Below the pieces are notes generated by a model. It was not told where the DNA came from. It saw only the letters and a program-made list of their open reading frames with translations, and did no database searches. The position numbers and the translations under genes are program-made. DNA of 37,983 nt from an uncultured Chitinophagaceae bacterium (GTDB lineage: Bacteria; Bacteroidota; Bacteroidia; Chitinophagales; Chitinophagaceae). The stretch spans positions 1 through 37,983 of the forward strand of contig CALKVC010000189.1 in assembly GCA_937996595.1 (NCBI GenBank), in the 5' to 3' direction. Below, in pieces: positions 16,378-24,786 of the stretch (the stretch's first letter is position 1; each line of letters begins with the position of its first letter).

Positions 16378-16385
16378 CAAAGATA
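16378..16385 (-). promoter_or_regulatory. Candidate -7 promoter box of dnaN
   Basis: The minus strand reads TATCTTTG, a full TAnnTTTG match, 21 bases before the dnaN ATG. Confidence 0.5.
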
Positions 16386-16513
16386 AAATATTGCCGCTAA
16401 TAGAAACAAGATAATATAAATAATTTGCCGGCCACCGGGCAGGTGCATAAAACCCGGAAAGCGCCATTTAACATACCGGTTTCTTTTTGCGATGTATTTT
16501 TACACTCTTTTCA

Positions 16514-17002
16514 ATGAAAATGGAACAAAAGAATATCGGATCAGAGAAAGCGCTTCAAAAGATCAGGCAGTTTTGCAGTTACCAGGAACGAAGCCACCAG
16601 GAAGTGAAAGATAAATTATACGGATATGGATTATATAAGAAAGAGGTAGAATTGCTGTTAACACAGATGATAGAAGAAAATTACCTGAATGAAGAGCGAT
16701 ATGCGGTTGCATTTGCGGGTGGAAAATTCAGGATAAAAAAATGGGGACGGGTTAAGATCAAATATGAACTGAAGCAAAAGAGGGTAAGCGATTATTGTAT
16801 CAGGGAGGCGCTGTCTTCAATAGCAGAGGAAGATTACCGGAAAACGATGAGGGCTTTATTTCAGCAAAAAAAGCAGTCGTTGAACCGGGAGAAAAACCTG
16901 TTTGTAAAAAAACAGAAGCTAAGGTCATTCCTGTTGCAGCGTGGCTTTGAACCTGCACTGATCATGGAACTGATGCAGCAATGGCGGGATCCGGAAACAT
17001 AG
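16514..17002 (+). CDS. recX: RecX family regulatory protein
   Basis: RecX binds RecA filaments and limits recombination. The product of about 162 residues has the all-helical RecX repeats: ALQKIRQFCSYQERSHQEVK, then MIEENYLNEERYAVAFAGGK followed by KWGRVKIKYELKQKRVS, and a C-terminal repeat RSFLLQRGFEPALIMEL. A TTG at 16487 is in frame, but ATG at 16514 or 16520 fits the family start better, since the extra residues are hydrophobic and unconserved. recA is not in the window. It is followed by the msr gene on the same strand after 42 bp. Confidence 0.9.
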   Translation: MKMEQKNIGSEKALQKIRQFCSYQERSHQEVKDKLYGYGLYKKEVELLLTQMIEENYLNEERYAVAFAGGKFRIKKWGRVKIKYELKQKRVSDYCIREALSSIAEEDYRKTMRALFQQKKQSLNREKNLFVKKQKLRSFLLQRGFEPALIMELMQQWRDPET

Positions 17003-17044
17003 TTGGCTTTTTTGGTTGAAATACGGAATTTATTAAAATACTAA

Positions 17045-17530
17045 ATGTTCATTTATATGGCAGAAGATCTGTTAATCAGCGGGGGAAACAGGAACGAACA
17101 GTACAAGAGCCTCATTCCACAGGTTAAAGCGTTACTGGAAGGCGAAACAGACCTTATAGCCAATATGGCAAATTTGGCAGCCGCATTAAAGGAACAGTTT
17201 AGCTGGTTATGGGTTGGCTTTTACCTTGTAAAAAAAGACGAACTGGTTTTAGGCCCGTTCCAGGGCCCGGTGGCATGTACCCGCATAAAAAAGGGCTGGG
17301 GCGTATGTGGTGCATGCTGGGAAAAAAAGACTACACTTATAGTTGATGACGTGGAAAAATTTCCCGGCCATATTGCCTGCAGCAGCTTGTCGCGGTCAGA
17401 AATTGTAATACCGGTTTTAAAAGAAGGAGAAGTGGTTGCTGTACTGGATGCCGACAGCGAAGCATTAGGCCATTTTGATGATACAGATAAAAAATACCTG
17501 GAAGAGATGGTTTGCATGATCGGATTTTAG
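17045..17530 (+). CDS. msrC: Free methionine-(R)-sulfoxide reductase (GAF domain)
   Basis: fRMsr reduces free methionine-R-sulfoxide using thiols, an antioxidant function in the cytoplasm. The 161-residue product is a single GAF domain of family length. It carries LGPFQGPVACTRIKKGWGVC, then HIACSSLSRSEIVIPVL and VAVLDADSE. Cys78, Cys88 and Cys112 line up with E. coli fRMsr Cys84, Cys94 and Cys118 at a constant offset of six. That is the main reason for choosing this function over a generic GAF sensor. An extra Cys91 is present. Translation may start at ATG 17057 (MAEDLLISGG). Confidence 0.9.
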   Translation: MFIYMAEDLLISGGNRNEQYKSLIPQVKALLEGETDLIANMANLAAALKEQFSWLWVGFYLVKKDELVLGPFQGPVACTRIKKGWGVCGACWEKKTTLIVDDVEKFPGHIACSSLSRSEIVIPVLKEGEVVAVLDADSEALGHFDDTDKKYLEEMVCMIGF

Positions 17531-17551
17531 CCTTACTGTTTAATCTTGCTT

Positions 17552-18157
17552 TTACAAAGCCTTATTGTCTTTCCAGCCCCATAAATACCTGCAGGCATAA
17601 GTTCGGTAAGGGCTCCATTTCATAGATACCCTCAACATCTCCTGCTTCATCTTTTTTTTATCAGACGCATCTATAGCGTAGATTTTACAGATGGCTTGCT
17701 GTATGCCAAGATCATCTGCCGAAAAAACATCTTCTCTTCCGAGGGCGAACATCAGGATCATTTCGGCGGTCCACCGCCCCACACCTTTTATCCTGGTAAG
17801 GTAGCTGATCAGTTCTTCATCATTCATTTTATGAAGACGGGCATCGGTAACCTTTTCTTCAATAAAAAAACGGCACACATTTAAAACATAATTGGCTTTA
17901 GCATTGCTGAGGCCGATGCTGCGCAATGTTTCAAAAGGCGTTTCAGCAATTTGTGATGCGGTTGGTACACGGCTATTATATAAATCAAGGAATCGTTTTT
18001 GAAAAACGGCAGCCACCCTGGTGCTTAATTGCTGGCTCATGATTGAAAAGCAAAGTTCCAGGTATATGTTTTTCTTTTTCTGCAATACATGCTTTTCCTG
18101 CTGCAGGATTATTTTTCCCAACTTTTTGTCTTTAGACAAATGAGCGATATGCTCCAT
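17552..18157 (-). CDS. DNA-3-methyladenine glycosylase II-like (AlkA family)
   Basis: The 201-residue protein belongs to the HhH-GPD superfamily of base-excision glycosylases. The helix-hairpin-helix is LTRIKGVGRWTAEMIL (about 120-135), and the catalytic Asp is one of the pair in FSADDLGIQQA (Asp148/Asp149). The lack of a C-terminal Cys cluster separates it from Nth/MutY. Compared with E. coli AlkA it lacks the N-terminal domain, like the short AlkA homologues of many bacteria. It removes alkylated purines in such relatives. The gene is convergent with the msr gene and read on its own. Confidence 0.9.
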   Translation of the reverse strand: MEHIAHLSKDKKLGKIILQQEKHVLQKKKNIYLELCFSIMSQQLSTRVAAVFQKRFLDLYNSRVPTASQIAETPFETLRSIGLSNAKANYVLNVCRFFIEEKVTDARLHKMNDEELISYLTRIKGVGRWTAEMILMFALGREDVFSADDLGIQQAICKIYAIDASDKKKMKQEMLRVSMKWSPYRTYACRYLWGWKDNKAL

Positions 18158-18208
18158 GTAATTATTTTTATTTTACAGTTGAATAACAAGGGCAATTAAT
18201 AAAACTAA

Positions 18209-18628
18209 CTAGAACAGCTTCATGCCGTAATGCCCGATGATTGTGAAAAGGCTGCACCTCACCAACACCCCGATACAACACCAGGTTACCAGTTTTTTCA
18301 GCGGAACATTAAAGCCAACGCCAACGGCCAGGCTAACCGGGGCGCCCACCGTCATCGTTCCCAGGAAACCAAGTCCGATTACACCATATTTATCCCAGAT
18401 GCGGTAAATCATTCCTGTTTTTGGTTTTTCTTCCTTAACCTTTTTATAACGGGTAAAAAATGAACGGATCCTGTGTCCAAGGAATGCCGCAACAAAAACG
18501 CCGGCCAGTCCGCCCAACGCACTGGCAGAAAAAATGGTACCCGGGTGTAAACCAAAAGCAAAACCCGCAGGGATGGCAGCATACACCTCAACGGAAGCCA
18601 ACAACGCTACGGTAAAAATTTCAAGCAT
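18209..18628 (-). CDS. Small multidrug export family membrane protein (COG2426 type)
   Basis: The 139-residue protein has about four membrane segments separated by one basic cytoplasmic loop (FTRYKKVKEEKPKTG). The N-terminal VEVYAAIPAGFAFGLHPGT and the second-half GFLGTMTVGAPVSLAVGVGF fit the Sm_multidrug_ex / COG2426 family. Despite the name, a transport role is poorly established. It lies 51 bp upstream of the AlkA-like gene on the same strand and may share its transcript. Confidence 0.75.
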   Translation of the reverse strand: MLEIFTVALLASVEVYAAIPAGFAFGLHPGTIFSASALGGLAGVFVAAFLGHRIRSFFTRYKKVKEEKPKTGMIYRIWDKYGVIGLGFLGTMTVGAPVSLAVGVGFNVPLKKLVTWCCIGVLVRCSLFTIIGHYGMKLF

Positions 18629-18749
18629 GTAATGTGTTTTTTAACTCGTGCAAGAGAAACGGAAAGATATGAACAGTTTCTTTCAAATTCGTATCCCCGT
18701 GCATGGATTGTTTTATTTAACAATACAACAGGAAAGCAGGCGAAGAAAA

Positions 18750-18820
18750 CGTTTTGCAGATTAAAAAGGGCGTTTTGCAGAACAGGAAATATATAAGGCA
18801 TGATTTGGTTTTTTCTTTGC
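18750..18820 (+). promoter_or_regulatory. Direct-repeat operator candidate and promoter of the ABC/LytTR operon
   Basis: CGTTTTGCAGA occurs at 18750-18760 and again at 18771-18781, exactly 21 bp (two helical turns) apart. Paired direct repeats of that period are the known architecture of LytTR-domain binding sites, and this operon encodes a LytTR regulator. A one-mismatch -7 box, TTTCTTTG at 18812-18819, lies 30 bp downstream, so a protein on the repeats would sit at an activator position. Confidence 0.45.
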
Positions 18821-18849
18821 GGTTAATTCACTTTCAAAAAAAGGAAAAT

Positions 18850-19752
18850 ATGTTTTGTGCAGAAACACGTGGATTATCTCATCAGTTTTCGGGGCAACCC
18901 GCCGCATTGAATAATATCTGTATGCAGGTGCCGGCCGGTTCTATCTATGGTTTCCTGGGGCCCAACGGCGCCGGAAAAACCACCACGCTGCGGATTTTGC
19001 TCGGGCTGATAAAAAAGCAACAGGGTGAAGTGTTTCTCTTTGATAAGCCGCTGCACCGGCACCGGGTTGAAGTATTGAAGAACGTGGGCACCATGATAGA
19101 AAGCCCGTCATTATACGGCCATCTTACCGCATACGAAAACCTGTTATTGCTTCAGAAAATCTTCAAATGCCCGCGAAGCAGGATCAGTGAAGTACTTGTT
19201 ACTGTTGGCCTGCCGGATACCGGGAACAAAAAAGCCAGCGCGTTCTCCCTGGGCATGAAACAGCGTTTAAGCCTTGCCGTTGCCTTGTTGCATAACCCGA
19301 AGCTGCTCATTCTTGACGAACCAACAAACGGCCTGGACCCGAACGGCATCATTGAAATACGCGACCTGCTGAAAAAACTGAATGAACAGTCTGGTGTAAG
19401 TATCATCATATCAAGCCACCAGTTGTATGAGGTGGAGAAACTGGTAACGCATATTGGGGTTATCAGCAAAGGTTGTATGGTTTTCCAGGGAACACTTGAA
19501 AACCTGGTAAGCCAATGGCAGCAAAATATCAGCCTTATCATAGAATGCAGCAACCTGCACCGGTCTGCCGAAATAGCCGGCAGCCAGGGCATTCATGCAA
19601 AGGCCATTAACGGAAGGCTGCAGATGCTGCTACCCGAAAAGAGAATGATATCATCGCTTAACCGGGCATTTGTAGAAGCCGGGATAGATATTTATGAAAT
19701 GAAGACAGACCGGAAAGACCTGGAATCAATTTTTATGGAACTGATAAAATGA
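18850..19752 (+). CDS. ABC transporter ATP-binding protein
   Basis: This is the ATPase of an ABC-2 type exporter, similar to bacitracin/lantibiotic or NatA-like systems. The product is about 300 residues from the ATG at 18850, which is preceded by AAGGA. It shows Walker A GPNGAGKTT, the signature AFSLGMKQRLSLAVALL (SxGxxQR), Walker B LLILDEPTNGLDP and the H-loop SSHQL. An earlier in-frame start at 18754 would cover the operator repeats, so I reject it. The stop overlaps the start of the permease gene by 4 bp, showing translational coupling. The substrate is unknown; the linked LytS/LytTR pair suggests it is induced by an external signal. Confidence 0.93.
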   Translation: MFCAETRGLSHQFSGQPAALNNICMQVPAGSIYGFLGPNGAGKTTTLRILLGLIKKQQGEVFLFDKPLHRHRVEVLKNVGTMIESPSLYGHLTAYENLLLLQKIFKCPRSRISEVLVTVGLPDTGNKKASAFSLGMKQRLSLAVALLHNPKLLILDEPTNGLDPNGIIEIRDLLKKLNEQSGVSIIISSHQLYEVEKLVTHIGVISKGCMVFQGTLENLVSQWQQNISLIIECSNLHRSAEIAGSQGIHAKAINGRLQMLLPEKRMISSLNRAFVEAGIDIYEMKTDRKDLESIFMELIK

Positions 19753-20537
19753 TGCAAACCATGAACAGTAATTTTATAGGATGTTTCTCTGCCGAATGGA
19801 TTAAGAAACGCAGAAGTTTTTCCAGCTGGCTGGTAATTGCAGGCGGATTGTTTGTTCCGGTGATATCGGTAATCATTTTTTTCGTTTACCCCAAACAGTT
19901 ACTGGCCATTCATGCTTCCGGGCATTTCTGGAATATGCTGTTCCAAAAATCCTGGCAAATGATGGCATTCATGCTGTTACCGATGGGACTCGTACTGGCG
20001 GTGAGCCTGGTAACGCAACTTGAGTTTAAAAACAACAGCTGGAAACAGGTACACACTTCCCCGGTTTTGTACAGCCATATTTATTTTTCAAAACTGCTGG
20101 TGCTTTTGCTGATGCTGGTACAACTGTTCCTGGTATTCAATACGGGCATATGGATAAGCGCCTGGATTCCGTCGCTGCTCATAAGCGACATACCATACCC
20201 TGATTATGCGTTCAATTATGGTAAGATACTAACACTGAATGCCGGTTATTTTATCGGCAGCCTTCCTTTACTCGCTTTACAATATATGATAAGCCTGCAG
20301 TTCCGTAATTTCCTGGTACCGGTAGGTACCGGGCTGGCACTTATTATTGGCGGTATGATAGCCTTAACATGGAAATACATTTATATGGTACCATCTGCAT
20401 ACACAGCATTGTATTTTTTACAATCAACAGAATCCACGGCCCCGGCACATAGCCTGACATACTGGTCGCTGGGTTATTTTTTAACCTTCACTTTTTTGGG
20501 ATACTGGTTGTATATTTCCAGAAAAGTAAAGGGTTAA
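19749..20537 (+). CDS. ABC-2 type permease
   Basis: The 262-residue protein has six predicted membrane segments, beginning with SSWLVIAGGLFVPVISVIIF. It has the layout of short lantibiotic-immunity-type ABC-2 permeases: a basic N-terminal cytoplasmic stretch (EWIKKRRSF) and a membrane-embedded LPMGLVLAVSLVTQLEFKNN. It overlaps the ATPase gene by 4 bp and is followed after 42 bp by the sensor kinase gene. Together the two genes should form one exporter. Confidence 0.88.
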   Translation: MMQTMNSNFIGCFSAEWIKKRRSFSSWLVIAGGLFVPVISVIIFFVYPKQLLAIHASGHFWNMLFQKSWQMMAFMLLPMGLVLAVSLVTQLEFKNNSWKQVHTSPVLYSHIYFSKLLVLLLMLVQLFLVFNTGIWISAWIPSLLISDIPYPDYAFNYGKILTLNAGYFIGSLPLLALQYMISLQFRNFLVPVGTGLALIIGGMIALTWKYIYMVPSAYTALYFLQSTESTAPAHSLTYWSLGYFLTFTFLGYWLYISRKVKG

Positions 20538-20579
20538 TCACAGGGCGATAACCTGTAATCTGGTTATTTGCCGAAGCAA

Positions 20580-21659
20580 ATGAGAAAAACAGTTATCATA
20601 GCGCTGCATGCCGGATATTGGATACTTTACCTGTTGCTGATTACATTGCTCATCCTTTTCCTGCAGGCTGGTGGCATGAGGCAGGAAGGCCCGAATATGG
20701 AAAAAGTAATGGGCTTTTTGAAACTGATGTCTACATTCACAGTCATTCCGGGAGTTGTTGCATTCTATGTTTTTTATTTGATATTGTTTGAAAAGTTCCT
20801 GTCTAAAAAGAAATTGGGTACGTTGGTTTTAACCGGGCTTCTTACCATCCTGTTTGCCGGCCTGGCTGGTTTCACAGGCCTGAACATGTTTACAAAATGG
20901 CAGGTATTGACATTGAACGGACTCAAAGAAATTTCCTATATGATCGGGTTCATGAGCGCCCTGGCGCTGATTCATGGAATAATTGCCCTGGTTATGAAAG
21001 GGTTTATTACATGGTATGGCGATATAAAAATCAAGGAAGCACTAAAGCAAAAGAGTTTTGAAACAGAACTGGCGCTTGTTAAAATGCAACTGAGTCCCCA
21101 CTTCTTATTTAATACGATCAACAATATTGACGTATTAATAGAAAAAGATGCAAAAGCCGCATCGGCTTACCTGAATAAGCTTTCAGACATGATGCGCTTC
21201 ATGCTGTATGAAACGAAATCGGATGACCTGCCCCTGCAGCAGGAACTTTCCTATATTGATAAATACATCAGCCTGCAGAAGATACGGAGCGCCAATGTTA
21301 ATTTTGTGAAATATACGGTAGATGGCGAACCGGGAGACTGGAGGATCGCCCCTATGTTGTTCATGCCTTTTATTGAAAACGCATTCAAGCATTCGGCAAA
21401 CAAGAAAGCGGACAATGGCATTGTGATAAGGATTGCGCTAACCGCCGGTAAAATTGAGTTTTTTTGTGAAAACAGCTTCAGCCATATTACAGATAAAGGA
21501 AATGAACCCGGCGGGCTGGGTAACGACCTGATTCAAAAAAGACTGGAACTGTTGTACCCGGCAAGGCACCGGTTATTAACAGAAAAGGAAGATAATTTAT
21601 ACAAAGTTCAACTAAGCATTTACAGGAATGAAAATAAGTTGTATAGTAGTAGAGGATGA
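20580..21659 (+). CDS. LytS-family sensor histidine kinase
   Basis: The product is about 359 residues, with four N-terminal membrane helices that probably form the sensor. A linker helix leads to a His_kinase domain with the phosphoacceptor His174 in LSPHFLFNTINNID, and the ATPase domain carries the N box PFIENAFKHS and a glycine-rich GGLGNDLIQKRL. The start is ATG at 20580; an upstream TTG is less likely. The gene's end overlaps the LytTR regulator by 32 bp. In this class there is no extracellular domain, so the signal may be sensed within the membrane, possibly via the ABC exporter (inference). Confidence 0.92.
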   Translation: MRKTVIIALHAGYWILYLLLITLLILFLQAGGMRQEGPNMEKVMGFLKLMSTFTVIPGVVAFYVFYLILFEKFLSKKKLGTLVLTGLLTILFAGLAGFTGLNMFTKWQVLTLNGLKEISYMIGFMSALALIHGIIALVMKGFITWYGDIKIKEALKQKSFETELALVKMQLSPHFLFNTINNIDVLIEKDAKAASAYLNKLSDMMRFMLYETKSDDLPLQQELSYIDKYISLQKIRSANVNFVKYTVDGEPGDWRIAPMLFMPFIENAFKHSANKKADNGIVIRIALTAGKIEFFCENSFSHITDKGNEPGGLGNDLIQKRLELLYPARHRLLTEKEDNLYKVQLSIYRNENKLYSSRG

Positions 21660-22314
21660 ACCGCTGGCCATGGAACGAACGGTTGGGTATATACGCAAAT
21701 TACCCGGCCTTAGCCTGTTGGCCGCCTTTGATAATGCCATGGACGCCTTTGCGTACCTGCAAACAAACAAAGTTGACTTAATTTTCCTTGATATAAACCT
21801 GGGCGAGTTATCCGGATTGCAGTTATTGGAGTCAATACGCATCAGCAGCGATGTGATCATCACCACCGCGTACCCCGAATTTGCCCTTAAAGGGTACGAT
21901 CTGGATGTTACCGATTACCTGCTAAAGCCGTTCAGCTTTGAAAGATTCCTGCAAGCCGTTGGAAAAATAAGGCAGCCCGGAGAAAGAATAGAACCGCAAC
22001 AGGAGAAGGATTATTTTTTCGTAAAAACCGAAAACCGCCTGGAAAAAATATTTTTCCGGGATGTGTTGTACATAGAAGGTATGCGTGATTACCGGAAAAT
22101 TCATACTGCCGGAAAAAAGATCATGACATTGCAAACGTTTTCAGAGCTGGAAGCCATATTGCCACCGGCCATTATTTGCAGGGTTCATAAATCGTATATG
22201 GTATCTGTTGGTAAGATTGATTCAATAGAAAAAGACATCATACACATTGCTCAAACCGGCATCCCGGTTTCTGAAACATACCGGCAGCATTTTTATAGCC
22301 TTATCGGGCGGTGA
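21628..22314 (+). CDS. LytTR response regulator
   Basis: The 228-residue regulator has a receiver domain with the acidic pocket VVEDE (7-11), phosphoacceptor Asp55 in LIFLDINLGE and the conserved Lys in LLKPFSFERF. From about residue 125 a LytTR DNA-binding domain follows, with DVLYIEGMRDYRKIHT and CRVHKSYMVSVGKID. It is encoded in overlap with the sensor kinase. It likely controls its own operon through the 21-bp-period repeats at 18750-18781 (inference). Confidence 0.94.
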   Translation: MKISCIVVEDEPLAMERTVGYIRKLPGLSLLAAFDNAMDAFAYLQTNKVDLIFLDINLGELSGLQLLESIRISSDVIITTAYPEFALKGYDLDVTDYLLKPFSFERFLQAVGKIRQPGERIEPQQEKDYFFVKTENRLEKIFFRDVLYIEGMRDYRKIHTAGKKIMTLQTFSELEAILPPAIICRVHKSYMVSVGKIDSIEKDIIHIAQTGIPVSETYRQHFYSLIGR

Positions 22315-22322
22315 AAACAATA

Positions 22323-23036
22323 TCAATCAGGCTCATTGGTATGGTCAAAATATCCTTTCTGTTCAACTTTATTTGAAAAAAAACTAAGGAACATCACTAC
22401 GATGATAAAGAAGATCATCACCTGTGTGCTAACCAGTAATTTGCCGGCATAGTTAACCGGATAATACTCACCATATCCTACGGTGGAAGAAGTAACAAAA
22501 CTGAAATAGATTGAATCAAACCAATGCCCGAACGGCATATTAAGATATCCGCCCCGTGCATAAATTACCGCATAGCTGAAAACGATCTGCAGGTAATTGA
22601 GGAACATCAGCAGCATGGATCGCCGGTAAGAACGCGGCCTTGAAAAAATATCCGATGCAAAAACCAGGGTTGCCAGGTACAATACGGTTTCCAGGAGCAA
22701 CCAGACCATCAGCGCGTACAAAATTGTATTATGCTGCGCACCTGCATATGCAATTGTAAAAGGGAACAACACTTTAAACAGCACAAAAACATCAACAGCA
22801 AGTTCCTGGTACCCGATACCTTTTTTACCGAAAAAATGTTTTATATAAACACCAAGAAATACGAACTGCGTTACAGCCAAAAACAGGCGCAGCATTTTTT
22901 CAATTCCGATGTCGTCCTGGTTTTCGTTGTGCCAGATAGACTTTATATTCCTGATCCTTTTTGAAAGCCCTCCTTTTGCAGGAACGTTGTCAACTTCAGG
23001 TTTAGCCAGTACAAGCTTTTTAAATAGCTTTTTCAT
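22323..23036 (-). CDS. Potassium channel family protein
   Basis: The 237-residue protein ends in an ion-channel pore module: a pore helix and the K+ selectivity filter TSSTVGYGEYYPV (TVGYG at residues 185-189), followed by the last membrane helix LVSTQVMIFFIIVVMFLSFF. Ahead of this are about four more hydrophobic segments, giving a six-helix topology, but no charged S4 voltage sensor is evident. The N-terminus is basic and cytoplasmic (MKKLFKKLVL). There is no RCK/TrkA-N domain. It is convergent with the LytTR gene and may belong functionally with the potassium locus 3 kb away (inference). Confidence 0.88.
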   Translation of the reverse strand: MKKLFKKLVLAKPEVDNVPAKGGLSKRIRNIKSIWHNENQDDIGIEKMLRLFLAVTQFVFLGVYIKHFFGKKGIGYQELAVDVFVLFKVLFPFTIAYAGAQHNTILYALMVWLLLETVLYLATLVFASDIFSRPRSYRRSMLLMFLNYLQIVFSYAVIYARGGYLNMPFGHWFDSIYFSFVTSSTVGYGEYYPVNYAGKLLVSTQVMIFFIIVVMFLSFFSNKVEQKGYFDHTNEPD

Positions 23037-23088
23037 GTGAATTATCCGGGTACAAGGTACTTACACTTTCTCATTCATACAACCATAT

Positions 23089-23096
23089 TATTTTTG
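23089..23096 (+). promoter_or_regulatory. Candidate promoter box upstream of the HD-domain gene
   Basis: TATTTTTG fits TAnnTTTG and lies 60 bp before the ATG at 23157. A second, weaker box TAGTTTTAC lies about 30 bp before the ATG. The choice between them is open. Confidence 0.35.
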
Positions 23097-23156
23097 GCAA
23101 CCGGATACATTTCCTGTGTTAGTTTTACATCCGGTTAAAAGACAAACCTATTTTAC

Positions 23157-23867
23157 ATGAGTGCGGCAAGTTTCAACAGCAGGTTACTGGAAGAAAAGAT
23201 CAGGCAGTCAAGCTGGTGGTCAATGGCGTCTGTAATGCCCGACAGCCATTACAGCGCTTCCAGCGGAATCATGCTTACCCATCACCTGCAGGCGGTATAT
23301 GAAAATGTTGAGGAAATATTTTCAAGGCCTGAAACGGGTTTTTACGGGCGCCTTTTCGCATTGCTAAAGAACATGCGGATGCACAAGGCCACTGTTAAAG
23401 ATGAATTGAAAATTGTTTCCCTGCTTCATGATATCGGTAAAACCAGGGAAGACAAATCGCAGGTGATACCTCATCCGATTACGGGAAAACCCGCCCACTT
23501 GCGTCATGGCATTGTTGGTTTGATGGCAACGATGGAGATCATCGGAGCCGACCTGATACCATATCCGCAGCAGCAGAAAAATATTTACCGTACGGTAGAA
23601 CTTCACGACATTTCATATGGGCTTTTCAGGGAATATAATGTTACGGGCAATATTCCCGAAAAAGATAAACTGCATTATATAGGCAATAAAATACACGAAA
23701 TTCCTTCGGTTGGCCTGCTTTACCTGCTAATATTTAAACTGGCAGATACCCACGGACACGATAATTTATCCGACATAATGTGGTTCTACAATATTGCACA
23801 GGAAAAACACTTCAGGCATGTAAATATAGACCTGCCGGTTCCGGATGAAAAAGATATACGGAAATAA
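23157..23867 (+). CDS. HD-domain phosphohydrolase
   Basis: The 236-residue protein has a complete HD metal-site pattern: His42 or His43 in MLTHHLQAV, His91-Asp92 in SLLHDIGK, His114/His117 in HLRHG, His150 in ELHDISYG and Asp197 in KLADTHGHD. HD proteins hydrolyse phosphate esters, often nucleotides. No additional domain points to a substrate, and the fold is too divergent to call it a GD/GYP or dNTPase type. It has no signal peptide. A bidirectional terminator follows immediately. Confidence 0.82.
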   Translation: MSAASFNSRLLEEKIRQSSWWSMASVMPDSHYSASSGIMLTHHLQAVYENVEEIFSRPETGFYGRLFALLKNMRMHKATVKDELKIVSLLHDIGKTREDKSQVIPHPITGKPAHLRHGIVGLMATMEIIGADLIPYPQQQKNIYRTVELHDISYGLFREYNVTGNIPEKDKLHYIGNKIHEIPSVGLLYLLIFKLADTHGHDNLSDIMWFYNIAQEKHFRHVNIDLPVPDEKDIRK

Positions 23868-23905
23868 TAAAGCCCTGCAGTATATATATTACTACAGGGC
23901 TTTTA
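23868..23905. terminator. Bidirectional terminator
   Basis: AAAGCCCTG (23869-23877) pairs with CAGGGCTTT (23895-23903), extended by AGTA/TACT, with T or A tracts on both sides. It serves the HD-domain gene on plus and the outer-membrane barrel gene on minus. Confidence 0.88.
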
Positions 23906-23923
23906 TGTTAGCAACGATCATTA

Positions 23924-24625
23924 TCAATGCATAAAACGGGGCATGCTGTTAATTACCAGCGATACGTTGAACCTGCTCAGGCCATCTGACGGGGCATTTC
24001 CCAGTACCTGGTTATTACTGCTTTTCCAGGACCTGTCCTTGAAGCTACCGGTGTATCCTGCTTTTATCCCCAGTGAACCGCCGTCTTTATTGGTTTTTAC
24101 ATTAAAGCCAAGCCCGACGTTATAGGTGAAGAATGAATTTTTAAAAACAACCGGGCGTATATTGTTTTGTACGGTTCCCGATACAAGCACATCATTGAAA
24201 TTAACAGAAGAGTTGTCTTTATAGAAACGGGCGTGGTACCCTTCTGCCCCTATTCCTGCCATGGGATACAGCATGAACTTTTCGCCGGGAATAACATCAT
24301 ATCCAAAGAAAATGTCACCACCCAGGTAACGCAGGGCACTGCTTTTCTTGTCGCGGTCGCCGCTCATGCTGCTACCTACTGTGAGGTTGATTCCGGATAC
24401 GAAATTCTTGTACACATTCATAGAACCCAGGCTGATGGTTCCCATATAATCCCGTAAGGTTTTATACTGCGGCAAATTGGCAATGCGGCTGTTCAGGCCA
24501 TCAAAAGACTGAAAGCTGATGCCGATTCCCCGGGTTACCAACTGGCCCTTATGTTTTTTGTTGTTGTGCTGAGCTGAAACCGTCAAAGATGTTGCGGTAA
24601 GCAGAAGTACTAATAAGCGTTTCAT
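23924..24625 (-). CDS. Outer-membrane beta-barrel protein, function unknown
   Basis: The product is about 233 residues from the ATG at 24625. A Sec signal peptide MKRLLVLLLTATSLTVSAQ is followed by a mature part of alternating hydrophobic/polar strands, for example SGINLTVGSSMSGD and FFTYNVGLGFNVKTNKDGG. It ends with strand-like FNVSLVINSM. The pattern fits a small eight-strand-type porin or OmpX-like barrel. There is no plug, TonB box or known binding domain. Cutting after AQ and frequent Gly/Asn turns are typical of Bacteroidota barrels. The longer reading from 24655 would extend past the signal peptide and is rejected. Confidence 0.75.
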   Translation of the reverse strand: MKRLLVLLLTATSLTVSAQHNNKKHKGQLVTRGIGISFQSFDGLNSRIANLPQYKTLRDYMGTISLGSMNVYKNFVSGINLTVGSSMSGDRDKKSSALRYLGGDIFFGYDVIPGEKFMLYPMAGIGAEGYHARFYKDNSSVNFNDVLVSGTVQNNIRPVVFKNSFFTYNVGLGFNVKTNKDGGSLGIKAGYTGSFKDRSWKSSNNQVLGNAPSDGLSRFNVSLVINSMPRFMH

Positions 24626-24786
24626 AATGTTTAGTTTTTTTTCATTAACAAACATATTTCAATAAGGTTTTAGTAAATCCTATTTTATGATTTCATTAGT
24701 ATTTCCCCGGCGGCAGGTTTTATACACGATCATTTTGTATATTTTTATTGATTATAACAACCCATCGCAAAAAATAAAAAGCAGCA

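Noticed and set aside
18754..18849. Longer N-terminus for the ABC ATPase from 18754
   Set aside because: It would cover the direct-repeat operator candidate and promoter; ATG at 18850 has AAGGA and matches family length.
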